Source: CAZABP01 sp964483245 (lineage in GTDB: Bacteria > Planctomycetota > UBA1135 > UBA2386). From it: 64,000 bases of DNA. The notes under the pieces were generated by a model, which worked only from the letters and a program-made list of their open reading frames with translations, did not search any database and had not been told where the DNA came from. Below are positions 24,533-33,592 of this stretch, one piece after another (the stretch's first letter is position 1; every line of letters begins with the position of its first letter). Made by a program: the position numbers and the translations under genes. The stretch lies in NCBI GenBank assembly GCA_964483245.1, contig CAZABP010000007.1, positions 1 to 64,000 of the forward strand, read 5' to 3'.

Positions 24533-25732
24533 ATGCCCGCGCCGCCGCTCGACCTGCCTGCCCAGCTTCGCCGGCTCGCCGCGTTTGCAGCGGTCACGTA
24601 CCCGTTCGCCTGCGTGCCGTTCCTGTACTTCCACTTCCGTGATCACGGCGTGGATCTCGGCGGCTATGGCACGCTGATCGCTTGCTACTACCTCGCGATG
24701 GTGCTGTGCGAGGTTCCAACGGGCCTGCTCGCGGACCGTCTCGGCCCGAAGCTCCCGCTCGTGCTCGGACCGCTGCTGCTCGCGGTCGGATTCCTGCTGT
24801 TCGTCGTGACGCCGACGTTCGTCGGGTTCTGCGCCGGGGAAGCGGTGCTCGGCGTCGGCCACGCGATGCTGTCCGGGCCGCCGTCGGCGCTGCTGTTCGG
24901 GAGCCTGCGCCGCGCGAAACGGACCAGCGACTTCCTGCGCTGCGAGAGCCAGATGCACGCGCTGCGGCTCGCCGGGACGGCCGTCGCGTTCCTGGCCGGC
25001 GGATTCCTGGTCGCGGCCGGGGGGATCGCCGTCGCGATCCTGGTCACGGCCGCGTTGCACCTCGTCGCCGCGACGATCGCGCTCGGCCTGCAGCCGCTGC
25101 GCACGACGCGGCTGCGCACGCCGGCCCTGCTGCGCAGCGCCGCGGCCGAGCTGCGCGCGCCAGCGGTGCTGTGGATCGCCGGGATGTACGCGATCCTGTT
25201 CGTCGTGCTGCGGTACGTGTTCCACACGTACCAGCCGTTCCTCGAAGCTGCGCATGCCGAGGAACCGATCGCGATCGGCGTGCTGTTCTGCGCGATGAAC
25301 CTGGTCGCAGCGCCGTGCAGCCGGATCGTGCCGCGGATGCATCGCCGCGCGGGGTTCGCCGGGATGTTCTGGCTCGTGCTGCTGCTGCTGACCGGCTCGC
25401 TGCTGCCGCTGTCGGCACTCGTGACGCAGGCCGGCGCGCTGTTGTTCTTCCTGCATCAGGTCCCGTTCGGGATGCACTGGGCACTGGTGCAGGACTTCGT
25501 CAACCAGCGCATCGCGCCGCGCTCGCGCACGACCGTGTTGTCGGCGATGTCGCTCGGAAGCCGGTTGCTGTTCGCGTTGTTGTTCCTGCCGCTGGCGCAC
25601 GTGCAGCAGGAGGTCGGTGTCGCGGCGGCGTGGTTCTGGGTCGGACTGATCGGCATGCTGGCCGGCAGCGCTTGGCTGCTGGCCGGACGTCGCTTCCTGC
25701 AGCCGCGCGTCCACGACGAGCACGTGCCGTGA
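24533..25732 (+). CDS. MFS transporter
   Basis: The 399-residue protein has about twelve membrane segments and the MFS loop 2-3 signature in EVPTGLLADRLGPK. The second half begins near residue 210. The substrate cannot be told from sequence; it resembles drug- or metabolite-efflux carriers. Its stop overlaps the GTG start of the glycosyltransferase gene (GTGA), so the two are co-translated. Confidence 0.88.
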   Translation: MPAPPLDLPAQLRRLAAFAAVTYPFACVPFLYFHFRDHGVDLGGYGTLIACYYLAMVLCEVPTGLLADRLGPKLPLVLGPLLLAVGFLLFVVTPTFVGFCAGEAVLGVGHAMLSGPPSALLFGSLRRAKRTSDFLRCESQMHALRLAGTAVAFLAGGFLVAAGGIAVAILVTAALHLVAATIALGLQPLRTTRLRTPALLRSAAAELRAPAVLWIAGMYAILFVVLRYVFHTYQPFLEAAHAEEPIAIGVLFCAMNLVAAPCSRIVPRMHRRAGFAGMFWLVLLLLTGSLLPLSALVTQAGALLFFLHQVPFGMHWALVQDFVNQRIAPRSRTTVLSAMSLGSRLLFALLFLPLAHVQQEVGVAAAWFWVGLIGMLAGSAWLLAGRRFLQPRVHDEHVP

Positions 25733-27204
25733 AGCCCGCACTCGGCAGCGGCGCGCGGCTCGCCGTGTTGACGGTGCTGCTGGCGCTGCTGACCGCGGCA
25801 CGCCCGTTCGGCATGCACGAGATCAGCGGCGGGGGTTACTTCGGCGTCTACGTCCGCAACTGGGAGAACCTCGGCTTCTTCGCGACGCGCGGGCTGCCGC
25901 TGCTGCCGGAGGTCGTGACCGACGTCGGCCAGGCCGTCCCGCACACGAATCACCCGCCCGGCCTGGCGTGGATCTGCGCCCTGACCGGGGGCAGCGAGGC
26001 CGGACTGCGACTGCCGGCGATCGTGGCCCTGTTCGCCGCCGGCTGGCTGCTGTGCGAGTTGCTCTCGCGGCGGTTCCCGCGCCACATCGCGGTCGCGGCG
26101 GGCGCGCTGCTGATCGCGATGCCGGTGTTCTCCGTCTACTGCCTGCCGAGCTACGAGCCGCTGACCTGCGCGTTCGGGCTCGGCCTGTGGCTCGCGATCG
26201 AACGGCATCTCGAACGCGGCAGCCGCCTGGCGCTCGGCGCCGCGATCGCGTGCGCCGCGCTCGGCATCTGGGCCGACTGGTTGTTCGCATTCTTCGTCGC
26301 CGCGCTGCCGCTGTGGACCGGCCTGCCGGCCGACCGCGCCCGCATGCGCGCGCTGCTGCTGCCAGGTGCCGCCATGCTGCTGTCCGCGCTCGCGATCCTC
26401 GGCTGGACCACGTGGGCGCGCGCACTCCCCGCGTTGCAGCCCGGCCTCGCCGAGACCGCCCACAGCGTCGTGGAGCGCGCCGTGCTCGATCGTCCTGCCG
26501 CCGACGACGTCCTGTCCGGCACGCTCGCCCGCCTCCGCGCCGGCTTCACGTGGCCGATCCTGATCACCGGCGCCCTCGGCTGGTTGCTCCTCGCCCGCCG
26601 CCACCTGCGCTTCGCGCTCGCCACCCTCTCCGTCCAGCTCATGACCGTGATCGTCTTCCCGCACCACGTCATGACGCACGTGCTGTTCATCGCCTACCTC
26701 GCGATCCCACTCGCCGCCGGCATCGCCGCGCTGGCCGCCCGGCTCGGCCTCTGGCTGTTGCTCGCCGCGCTCGTCTGGACCCTCACGCATACCGCCCGCC
26801 AGATCGAGCTCGCCTCCACCCCGTTCTTCGCCGAGTTCGGCCGCGTCGCAACCGCGGCCGCCGGCCCCGACGACCACGGCCGCGAGTACTGGGTCGCCAC
26901 CAACAACCCGTACATCTTCCGCTACTACGTCCCCACGACCCGCGTCCTGCGCGAACCGGTGGTCCGCATCCCCGAGCTGCAAGCCGGCCTCGCCCAGATC
27001 ACGCGCGGCGCGCGCTACCTGCACCTCGCTTGCGAAGGTCCCCTCCTCGAACTGATCCCGTACCTCCGCCCGATCCCCGAGCTCACCGACTGGCTGCAAC
27101 CGTTCACGCGCCGGCGCCTCCCCGAGCTCGAGCTGCAGCTTCGCCTGCCCCCGGACGGGACGGCGCTCGAGATCACCGAAGCCTGGATCTACGAGCTGCG
27201 GTAG
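25729..27204 (+). CDS. GT-C type membrane glycosyltransferase (PMT/ArnT-like)
   Basis: The 491-residue protein begins at a GTG overlapping the MFS stop. The topology is GT-C: a first membrane helix, a long first outer loop containing GMHEISGGGYFGVYVRN (the place of the usual DxE catalytic motif, here HE), then about nine more helices and a soluble C-terminal domain of 110 residues. Such enzymes use polyprenyl-linked sugars at the outer face of the membrane. The acceptor is unknown. The next gene is convergent. Confidence 0.7.
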   Translation: MKPALGSGARLAVLTVLLALLTAARPFGMHEISGGGYFGVYVRNWENLGFFATRGLPLLPEVVTDVGQAVPHTNHPPGLAWICALTGGSEAGLRLPAIVALFAAGWLLCELLSRRFPRHIAVAAGALLIAMPVFSVYCLPSYEPLTCAFGLGLWLAIERHLERGSRLALGAAIACAALGIWADWLFAFFVAALPLWTGLPADRARMRALLLPGAAMLLSALAILGWTTWARALPALQPGLAETAHSVVERAVLDRPAADDVLSGTLARLRAGFTWPILITGALGWLLLARRHLRFALATLSVQLMTVIVFPHHVMTHVLFIAYLAIPLAAGIAALAARLGLWLLLAALVWTLTHTARQIELASTPFFAEFGRVATAAAGPDDHGREYWVATNNPYIFRYYVPTTRVLREPVVRIPELQAGLAQITRGARYLHLACEGPLLELIPYLRPIPELTDWLQPFTRRRLPELELQLRLPPDGTALEITEAWIYELR

Positions 27205-27211
27205 GCGTGTT

Positions 27212-27242
27212 GGCGCGCACGGGCGTCGAACTGCCGCGCGCC
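27212..27242. terminator. Hairpin between convergent genes
   Basis: GGCGCGC (27212-27218) and GCGCGCC (27236-27242) form a perfect 7-bp GC stem between the stops of the glycosyltransferase and fdhE genes. There is no T-run on either side, so it is only a possible bidirectional terminator. Confidence 0.35.
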
Positions 27243-27245
27243 GCG

Positions 27246-28073
27246 TCAGGCCGGGCGGATGATTGCATCGACGTCGTACAGCGACATCGCGTTGCGGATC
27301 AGGCCGCGGTCGTGCGCCAGCACGTCGAGGTGCAGCGAGGTCCAGTCAGCCAGCAGCAGTTCCTCGTCGACGGCGGCGCACTTCAGATACGCGCGGCACG
27401 CTTCGCAGTACTCGATGCGCAAGCGCGGCTCCGATTGCACGGTCAGGATCGACACCTTCTGCGAGTCGGCCTCGCAGAACGGACACGCCGTGCGCCGGTG
27501 ACGCCACCGGCTGCCGCACTGGCCACAGCACAAAAAGCGCATGCGCCCGGATTCGGCACCGACCAGCACCGCCATTGCAGGCAGCGCACCGCACATCGGG
27601 CAGTGGCGGCGCAACCAGCGCTCCTCGTCGCGCCAGCGCACGAATGCTGCAGCGAGCGGCCGCAGCCAGCGATGCATCGCCGTCCAGCCGAGGTGACGCA
27701 GCAGGCCGGGTTCCGCTGGCGCAAACGAGCCGGTACCGAGCAGCGAGTCGGCGACAGACCGCGCCGGGTCCGGCTCCGCGCGAAGCTGCGCACACAGCGC
27801 GCCAACGTCCGCCGCCGCCTCCCCACCTGCCGGAGCCGCGGCCAGCCGCTCGACCAACTCCCACGCGAGTGTGCCGCCCGGACCACAGTCGATTGCAACG
27901 GCGGAACCGAGCAGCAACGGCACTCCTTCGGCGTACTCAGCGGCGTGTTCGTCCCACTGCGGCAGCTCTGGCGGTGGCGCCGCGATCGTGGCCAGCGCGC
28001 CTTCGACCTGCGCGACGAACCGGCCGATCGGCGCCAGGAACGGGTGCGCGCGGAGCCAGGCTTCCCTGGTCAC
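27246..28073 (-). CDS. fdhE: Formate dehydrogenase accessory protein FdhE
   Basis: The 275-residue protein has the FdhE rubredoxin-like zinc/iron motifs: CPMCGALP, CCGQCGSRWRHRRTACPFC and EYCEACRAYLK. FdhE assists late assembly of respiratory formate dehydrogenases and interacts with the catalytic subunit. The GTG start overlaps the stop of the fused FeS/membrane subunit gene (GTGA), so it is the last gene of the fdh operon. Confidence 0.93.
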   Translation of the reverse strand: MTREAWLRAHPFLAPIGRFVAQVEGALATIAAPPPELPQWDEHAAEYAEGVPLLLGSAVAIDCGPGGTLAWELVERLAAAPAGGEAAADVGALCAQLRAEPDPARSVADSLLGTGSFAPAEPGLLRHLGWTAMHRWLRPLAAAFVRWRDEERWLRRHCPMCGALPAMAVLVGAESGRMRFLCCGQCGSRWRHRRTACPFCEADSQKVSILTVQSEPRLRIEYCEACRAYLKCAAVDEELLLADWTSLHLDVLAHDRGLIRNAMSLYDVDAIIRPA

Positions 28074-30271
28074 GAGCCGCCAGGCGCGTCGACCGGGTCC
28101 GGCTTGGGCAGCAGCGGGAGCCGCCGTACGCCGACGCCGAACAGGAAGATGGTCGCCGCGATCAAGCCGATCGAGAGCCCCCATTCGGCCCACGACGGCA
28201 CGTAGGCCGACGGCGCCGTCCATGGCATCGGCCCGCGCGGCTGCATGGCAACGTAGACCACGTTCACGCGGTGCAGCACGATGCCGCCGGCGGCGAGCAC
28301 TGCCCCCGCGCACGCGTAGGCAGGACGACTGCGCCAGCCCGACCGTCCCAGCAGCACGAGCGCGACCACCGCGCTGCCGAGCTCGAGCGCGAACAGGCCA
28401 CCGAACCGTGCCGTGAACGCACTCGCGAGCTGCCCGCGCGCGGCGAGGTCGCCGACCCGGAATGCCACGTAGACGAACAGCGCCCAGAACGTGATCTGTC
28501 CCATCGACGCCACGCGGCTGCGCCGCAGCGGCCGGCGCCAACCCTTCGCGAGCCACAGCCCGACCAGGATCAACATCGCCGTACCGGCGGCGATCGAGGA
28601 CAGGAAGAACGTGATCGGCATCAGCGGCGACCACCACTGTGCCGCCACCTTGTCCGGCATCAGCAGGAACAGCGAACCCAGCGAGCTCTGGTGCATCGTC
28701 GACAGCGTGCCGGCGGCGATGGCCAGGATGACCGGTTCGAAGCGGTTCGTGCGGGCGCGAAACGCCCAAGCCAGCGAGGCGAACACCGCTGCGGCAGCGA
28801 CCGTGTAGGCCGCGCTGCGCGAGAGCAGCCAGACGAACAGCGTCGCGATGATGGCGACATAGGCACCCGACCAGCTCCGCCACAGCGCCATCGCGCGGTT
28901 CCAGCGCCGATTCTCGAACACGACCGGCACGAACTCGAACAGCAGCACCGTGACGTAGAGCCCGACGCACCACGAGACTTCGAACATCGCCGAGTGCTCG
29001 GGGGCCTGCAGCGCCAGCTGGTACGTGTTCCAGGGCCTGCCGAGATCCGCGACCAGCGTGACCGTGACGAAGCCGTAGCTCAGCAGGCCGATGAACACGG
29101 AGGCACGGCCGAGCCCGTAGAGATCTTTGCGCTGGAACACGTAGATCAGCGCTGCCGTGGCGAATGCACCGGCGGCTGCGGCGATCCAGACGAGGTCGAA
29201 GACGATCCACAGGCCCCAGGGCCAGGTGTCCGAGAGGTTGGTGCTTCCGCCGAGCCCGGCCACGAACCGATAGCCGAACGAGACCAGGCCGAACGCCATC
29301 AGGGCGAGCAGCACGAGGTTGAACCGGGTCCACATCGGGTGCCCGAGGCGCTCGAACTCTTCGTGGGCGTGGGCCTGCGGCGCGCGCGCGTCAGCGAGCA
29401 TGTTCCTCCGCTGGAGGAATTTCGCGGCGCCGCCGAGCAGAGCACCGAGCGCGATCACGGCCGGGGCGACCAGGCGCAACGCCCTGCTGGCGTGCACGGG
29501 GACCGGTTCCGGACCGAGCGTCGGGAAGCCGAGTTTCTCAAACGGCACGGCCGAGAGATAGAGCACGCTCGTGCCGCCGGCCTCGCGTTCGCCATAGACG
29601 TGGTCGACATAGCGCTCGGGCCGGTGCTCGATGCGGCGGTGCGCTTCCTGCAGCATCTCCTCCCGGGTGCCGAAGTGCAGCGCGTCGGCCGGGCAGGCCT
29701 TCACGCACGCCGGCTGGACGATCTGGTCGACGAAGCTCTGCGTCTCTGCATCGGTCAGCGGCTCCCCGTTGCGTGACTGCGGTGCAGGCTGGTCGTAGCG
29801 ATCCACGCAGTGCGTGCACTTGTGGATCTCCGGTGTATGCGAGTCCCAGTCCGCGGTCGGCACACCCCACGGGCAGGCCCACAAGCAGTAACGACAGCCG
29901 ATGCACTGCGAGGAGTCGAACTCCGTCGGCCCATCCAGCCGCCGCTCCAACGCCGTAGTCGGGCAGGCGGCGACGCACGCCGGCTCGAGGCAGTGCAGGC
30001 AGCGCCGCATCACGAAGTCGGTGCGCAGACCGCCTGGAGAATCCTCGTCGATCAACTCGTGGAACGAGATCAGCGTCAGGGTCTTCGCGCTGAGCACGGC
30101 AGGATTCTGGAAGCCGAGCTCCGGGAGCAGTTCGGTCGACTCGCCATCGCGCTCGTTCCACTCCTTGCACGCCACCTGGCAGGCGCGGCAGCCGATGCAG
30201 TTCGTGATGTCGATCAGCGTCGACTTGACGGCTCCCGACGCGTCGCTCGTGTCGGTGACTGGCGTGGTCAT
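28070..30271 (-). CDS. Fused formate dehydrogenase iron-sulfur subunit and NrfD/HybB-type membrane subunit
   Basis: This 733-residue protein is a fusion. Residues about 20-245 are an FdnH-like polyferredoxin with CIGCRACQVAC, CLHCLEPACVAACP, CIGCRYCLWACP, CTHC and CVKACP clusters for four [4Fe-4S] centres. Residues about 265-725 form around ten membrane helices of the NrfD/HybB type, which reach the quinone pool without haem. In the standard FdnGHI complex the beta subunit is separate and the gamma subunit is a cytochrome b. It is coupled to the catalytic subunit by an ATGA overlap. It should carry electrons from formate to quinone. Confidence 0.9.
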   Translation of the reverse strand: MTTPVTDTSDASGAVKSTLIDITNCIGCRACQVACKEWNERDGESTELLPELGFQNPAVLSAKTLTLISFHELIDEDSPGGLRTDFVMRRCLHCLEPACVAACPTTALERRLDGPTEFDSSQCIGCRYCLWACPWGVPTADWDSHTPEIHKCTHCVDRYDQPAPQSRNGEPLTDAETQSFVDQIVQPACVKACPADALHFGTREEMLQEAHRRIEHRPERYVDHVYGEREAGGTSVLYLSAVPFEKLGFPTLGPEPVPVHASRALRLVAPAVIALGALLGGAAKFLQRRNMLADARAPQAHAHEEFERLGHPMWTRFNLVLLALMAFGLVSFGYRFVAGLGGSTNLSDTWPWGLWIVFDLVWIAAAAGAFATAALIYVFQRKDLYGLGRASVFIGLLSYGFVTVTLVADLGRPWNTYQLALQAPEHSAMFEVSWCVGLYVTVLLFEFVPVVFENRRWNRAMALWRSWSGAYVAIIATLFVWLLSRSAAYTVAAAAVFASLAWAFRARTNRFEPVILAIAAGTLSTMHQSSLGSLFLLMPDKVAAQWWSPLMPITFFLSSIAAGTAMLILVGLWLAKGWRRPLRRSRVASMGQITFWALFVYVAFRVGDLAARGQLASAFTARFGGLFALELGSAVVALVLLGRSGWRSRPAYACAGAVLAAGGIVLHRVNVVYVAMQPRGPMPWTAPSAYVPSWAEWGLSIGLIAATIFLFGVGVRRLPLLPKPDPVDAPGGS

Positions 30272-33200
30272 GACGGTTTGCCCCGGAACCAGGATTTCCG
30301 CACTTTGCGTGACTCCACCTTCACGACGTCGACGAGGCAGGCCTTCGTCTCCTGCGTGCCCGCACCCGGGTCGACCGCATCGATCGTCAGGTGATTGACG
30401 CTGGGGCCGGTTGCCAGACCCTGGAAGCCCCAGTTGTACGGCATCCAGACGATGGTCACCTCCTGGCCATCGATGCGCAGCGGCTGCATCCGGCGCGTGA
30501 CGACCGCCTTGACGACGACCTCGCCACGCGCGGACGACACCTTGACGAGATCACCGGTCGCGACCCCGAGCTTGCGCCCCAGCGACTCGGGGATCTCGAC
30601 CACTGGCTCCGGCATCAGCTCGTTGAGCCATCCGATGTTGCGTGTCGTCGAGCCGCCGCACCAATGCTCCGGCACCGTCGACGTCATCAGCACGTACGGG
30701 AACCGCTCCTTGCTGCCGACCGGCTGGTGCGACGCAACGCGCGGGTACTTCAGCAGCGGATTGTGCGGCAGGCCGTGCAGCACGCTCGCGACCGGACTCT
30801 CGACCGGTTCGTACATCTCCGGCAGCGGCCCGTCCTTCGGCACGTAGCTCCAATCACGCGGGTAGTGCCGGTTGGTGGGGTCCGGGTCCTCGTATGCGGC
30901 GGCGAACAGCCGTGCGACGCCCTCCGCGTTCATGTGGAAGCTGCGGACGCCGTTGGGTGTGGATGGCCCGTCGGTGAGCACCGGCACGTCCGGCACGTCG
31001 TACCCGGTCCAACGCTGCTGCGCCTCGTCCCACCAGACGATCGGTTTGCTGCCTGGATAGGGCTTGCCGTGGCGATCGCAGGATGCGCGGTTGTAGAGCA
31101 CGCGCATGTTGTTGGGCCAGGTCCAGCCGAAGTTGGGATAGATGCCGAGATTCCCGGGATCGGTGCGCCAGTCGCGGCGCTTGCTCAGATTCTCGCCCTT
31201 GCTGAAGACACCGGCGTAGATCCAGCAGCCCGAGGATGTCGAACCGTCAGCGCTGAGATCACCGGTCCGACTGACGAGCTCCCCCGCCTTCAGACCCCCT
31301 TGCGGCAGGTCGACCAGCGCACGGCCGTTGACCTCGCGCAGCAGGTCCTCGGCGGTCGTGTAGGTCCAGAACGCCTTCTTGATGATGTCGTCTTTCGGGT
31401 CGCGGCTGTCGTGCACGAAGTCCCGCACGCGGCGGAACACGTAGTCGACGATCTCGCCGTCGGGCAACGCCTGACCGGGCGGCTTCACTGCCGCATGACG
31501 CCACTGCACGATCGCGCCGGAGTTCGTGACCGACCCGTTCTTCTCCATGAAGAACGACGCCGGCAACAGCAACACCTCGGTCTGGATCGTCTTGGGATCG
31601 ACTCCGGGCCGCTTCCAGAACGCTGCGGTCTCCGTCTCCCAGATCTCCTGCACTACCAGCATCTCGAGCTTGTCGAGCGCCTCGAACACGACCTTCAGGT
31701 TCGGCGAGCTGACCGCCGGGTTCTGACCCACGACCCACAGCATCTTCAGCGCACCAGCGAGCGCGCTCTCGAAGATGCCGTACGCGCTGTAGTCGCGCTT
31801 GGCGTTCTTCTTCGGCAGCCAGGCGTACGCGAAGTCGTTCTCGGGCGTGGCGGCGTCACCCCAGAACGCCTTGAGCAGATTGATCAGCCAGCGCCGGCGT
31901 GCCGTCCCGTTGTTCTCGGTCCACGCCGCGAGCGTCGGCTCGGTATGCACCGGGTTGTTGAGGTATCCGGGCAGATAGTTGTTGAGGAGCCCCATGTCAC
32001 AGGCACCCTGCACGTTCGGCTCGCCGCGCAGCGCATTCACACCACCACCCGGCTTGCCCATGTTGCCGAGCAGCAGTTGCAGGATGGTCATGGCGCGGAT
32101 GCCCTGCACGGCCGTCGTGTGCTGCGTCATGCCGAGCGCGTACAGGATGCTGCCGGGCCGGTGCTGCGCCAGCGTCTCGGCGATCTGCTGGATCTGCGCC
32201 CGTGGGATGCCGGTGATGCGCTCACCCACCTCGAGCGTGTAGCGGCTGAAGTGCTGCCGCAGGCGCGCGAAGACGCAGTGCGGATCGTCGAGACCCGCCG
32301 CCGACTTCGGCCGTCCGTCGGCGTCGAGCTGATAGCCCCACGTCCTCGTGTCGTACTTCAGGTCGTCGCCGTCGAAGCCGCTGAACACGCCGTCGTGGAA
32401 CGCGAAGTCCGCGCTGCCGAGCAGCAGTGCATTGGTGTGCGTGACGACGTAGTCCTCGTCGAACAACCGGTGCTCGATCAGGTGGTGGATCAGCGCGCCG
32501 AGGAACGCGACGTCGGCGCCCGGCCGGATCCGTGCGAAGATGTCGGCTCCGGCCGAGGTCCGCGTGTAACGCGGGTCGACGTGGATCAGCAGCGCTCCGT
32601 TCGCTTGCGCCTTGCGGATCCACTTCATCGCCATCACGTGGTTCTCCGCCACGTTGCTGCCCTCGACCAGGATCACCTTGCTGTGCTGCAGGTCGGCCCA
32701 GTGGTTCGTCATCGCGCCGCGGCCGAACGTGGCCCCCAGACCGGGGACCGTCGGGCTGTGTCAAAGCCGTGCCTGATGCTCGACGAACACCAGGCCCATC
32801 AGCCGCGCCGCCTTCTGGAACAGGTAGCACTCCTCGTTCGTGTTCTGTGCCCCGCCCAGGAACGCGATCGCGTCCGTGCGATTGACCGGCACCTCGACGT
32901 CGCCCGCCTGCTCGGTGGCGATCCACGTCTCGTCCCGCGTCTGCTTGATCTTCCGCGCAATGCGCTCGGCGGCGTCCTTCCAGGTCAGCTCCACCCACTG
33001 GTCGCTGCCCGCCGCGCGCCACAGCGGCGTCTTCAGCCGCCGCGGCGATGCATGCGTCGGCAGCATCGCCATGCCCTTCACACACAGCGATCCAGCATTC
33101 ACCGGGTGGTCGAAATCACCCTCCAGCGTGATCAGCTTCCCATCACGCACGGTCGCGACCATGCCACACCCGCACGAGCAGAAGTTGCACGCCGTCGTGA

Positions 33201-33378
33201 ACTCCTGCACGTCCGCGAGCTTCAGTCGATCCACGGCCGACCGCAGCGCACTGCGGTCCACGAGGCCGGCGAGCGGCAGGCCCGCCATCCCACCGAGGCC
33301 CAGCTTCAATACCGTCCGGCGATCCATGCCCGCCGTTCCGTCCGATCCATCGGCCCGAGCTGCAGCGCCGTGTTCCAT
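30268..33378 (-). CDS. fdnG: Selenocysteine-containing formate dehydrogenase, catalytic subunit (FdnG-like), UGA read as Sec206
   Basis: Taken as one gene this encodes 1036 residues, close to E. coli FdnG. A twin-arginine-like signal (MDRRTVLKLGLGGMAGLPLAG) is followed by a [4Fe-4S] motif (C64, C67, C71, C99). The in-frame TGA at 32763-32761 falls in VEHQARL-U-HSPTV, exactly the catalytic Sec position of FdnG (QARV-U-HGPTV). Both flanks are in the same frame and are conserved, including TFGRGAMTNHW right after it. A SECIS hairpin follows 11 bases later. GGAG six bases before the ATG supports the start at 33378. The enzyme oxidises formate with a molybdopterin or tungstopterin cofactor, probably in the periplasm. 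An automatic caller would split it into two genes at 32761. Confidence 0.95.
32731..32763 (-). promoter_or_regulatory. Sec UGA codon and bacterial SECIS hairpin in fdnG
   Basis: The TGA is at 32763-32761. Eleven bases later a 7-bp stem (GGUCCCC at 32749-32743, GGGGGCC at 32737-32731, with one U-G pair) encloses the pentaloop GGUCU. The loop GGUCU and the 11-base distance are the same as in the E. coli fdhF SECIS. SelB binds such a hairpin and delivers Sec-tRNA at the UGA. The expected bulged U in the upper stem is not evident here. Confidence 0.9.
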
Positions 33379-33478
33379 CGCGAACTCCAGATCCGGAGGT
33401 ACCGATCCAAACCCAACGTGGACGCCGCGGAACTCTAACCCCGTGCTTCACGAAGTCCGCGAACCACGTCCAGCGACG

Positions 33479-33592
33479 TCCAACCTCGTCCAACCGCACG
33501 CTCCCCTTCCCCATCCCCTTCCCCTTCCTCGCCGTTCCCCAGCCCCAGCCCCAGCCCGAGCCCGTCCCCTTCCCGTTTCCCCGTTCCCCCGC
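33479..33592. repeat. C-rich/G-rich low-complexity spacer upstream of fdnG
   Basis: The plus strand is a run of CCCCTT, CCCCAG and CCCGTT units; the minus (mRNA-sense) strand therefore has more than ten GGG/GGGG blocks separated by 1-4 bases, such as GGGGAAGGGGATGGGGAAGG. It lies between the stop of the HEAT/VWA gene and the fdnG start, on the transcribed strand of both. It could form an RNA G-quadruplex. Composition recalls the spacer at 10960-11097 with strands reversed relative to the downstream gene. Confidence 0.65.

Noticed and set aside
22005..24677. An 890-codon plus-strand frame over the mutase and threonine aldolase genes
   Set aside because: Both genes on the minus strand have unmistakable catalytic motifs; the plus frame is compositional noise.
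32713..32763. fdnG as a pseudogene broken by a stop codon
   Set aside because: The stop is UGA at the known Sec position, frame is kept on both sides, a SECIS follows and selB is nearby.
30391..33438. A 1015-codon open frame on the plus strand opposite fdnG
   Set aside because: It is an antisense shadow caused by high GC at third positions. The minus strand encodes a conserved enzyme there, and the plus-strand product is an Arg/His/Asp-rich sequence with no domain.
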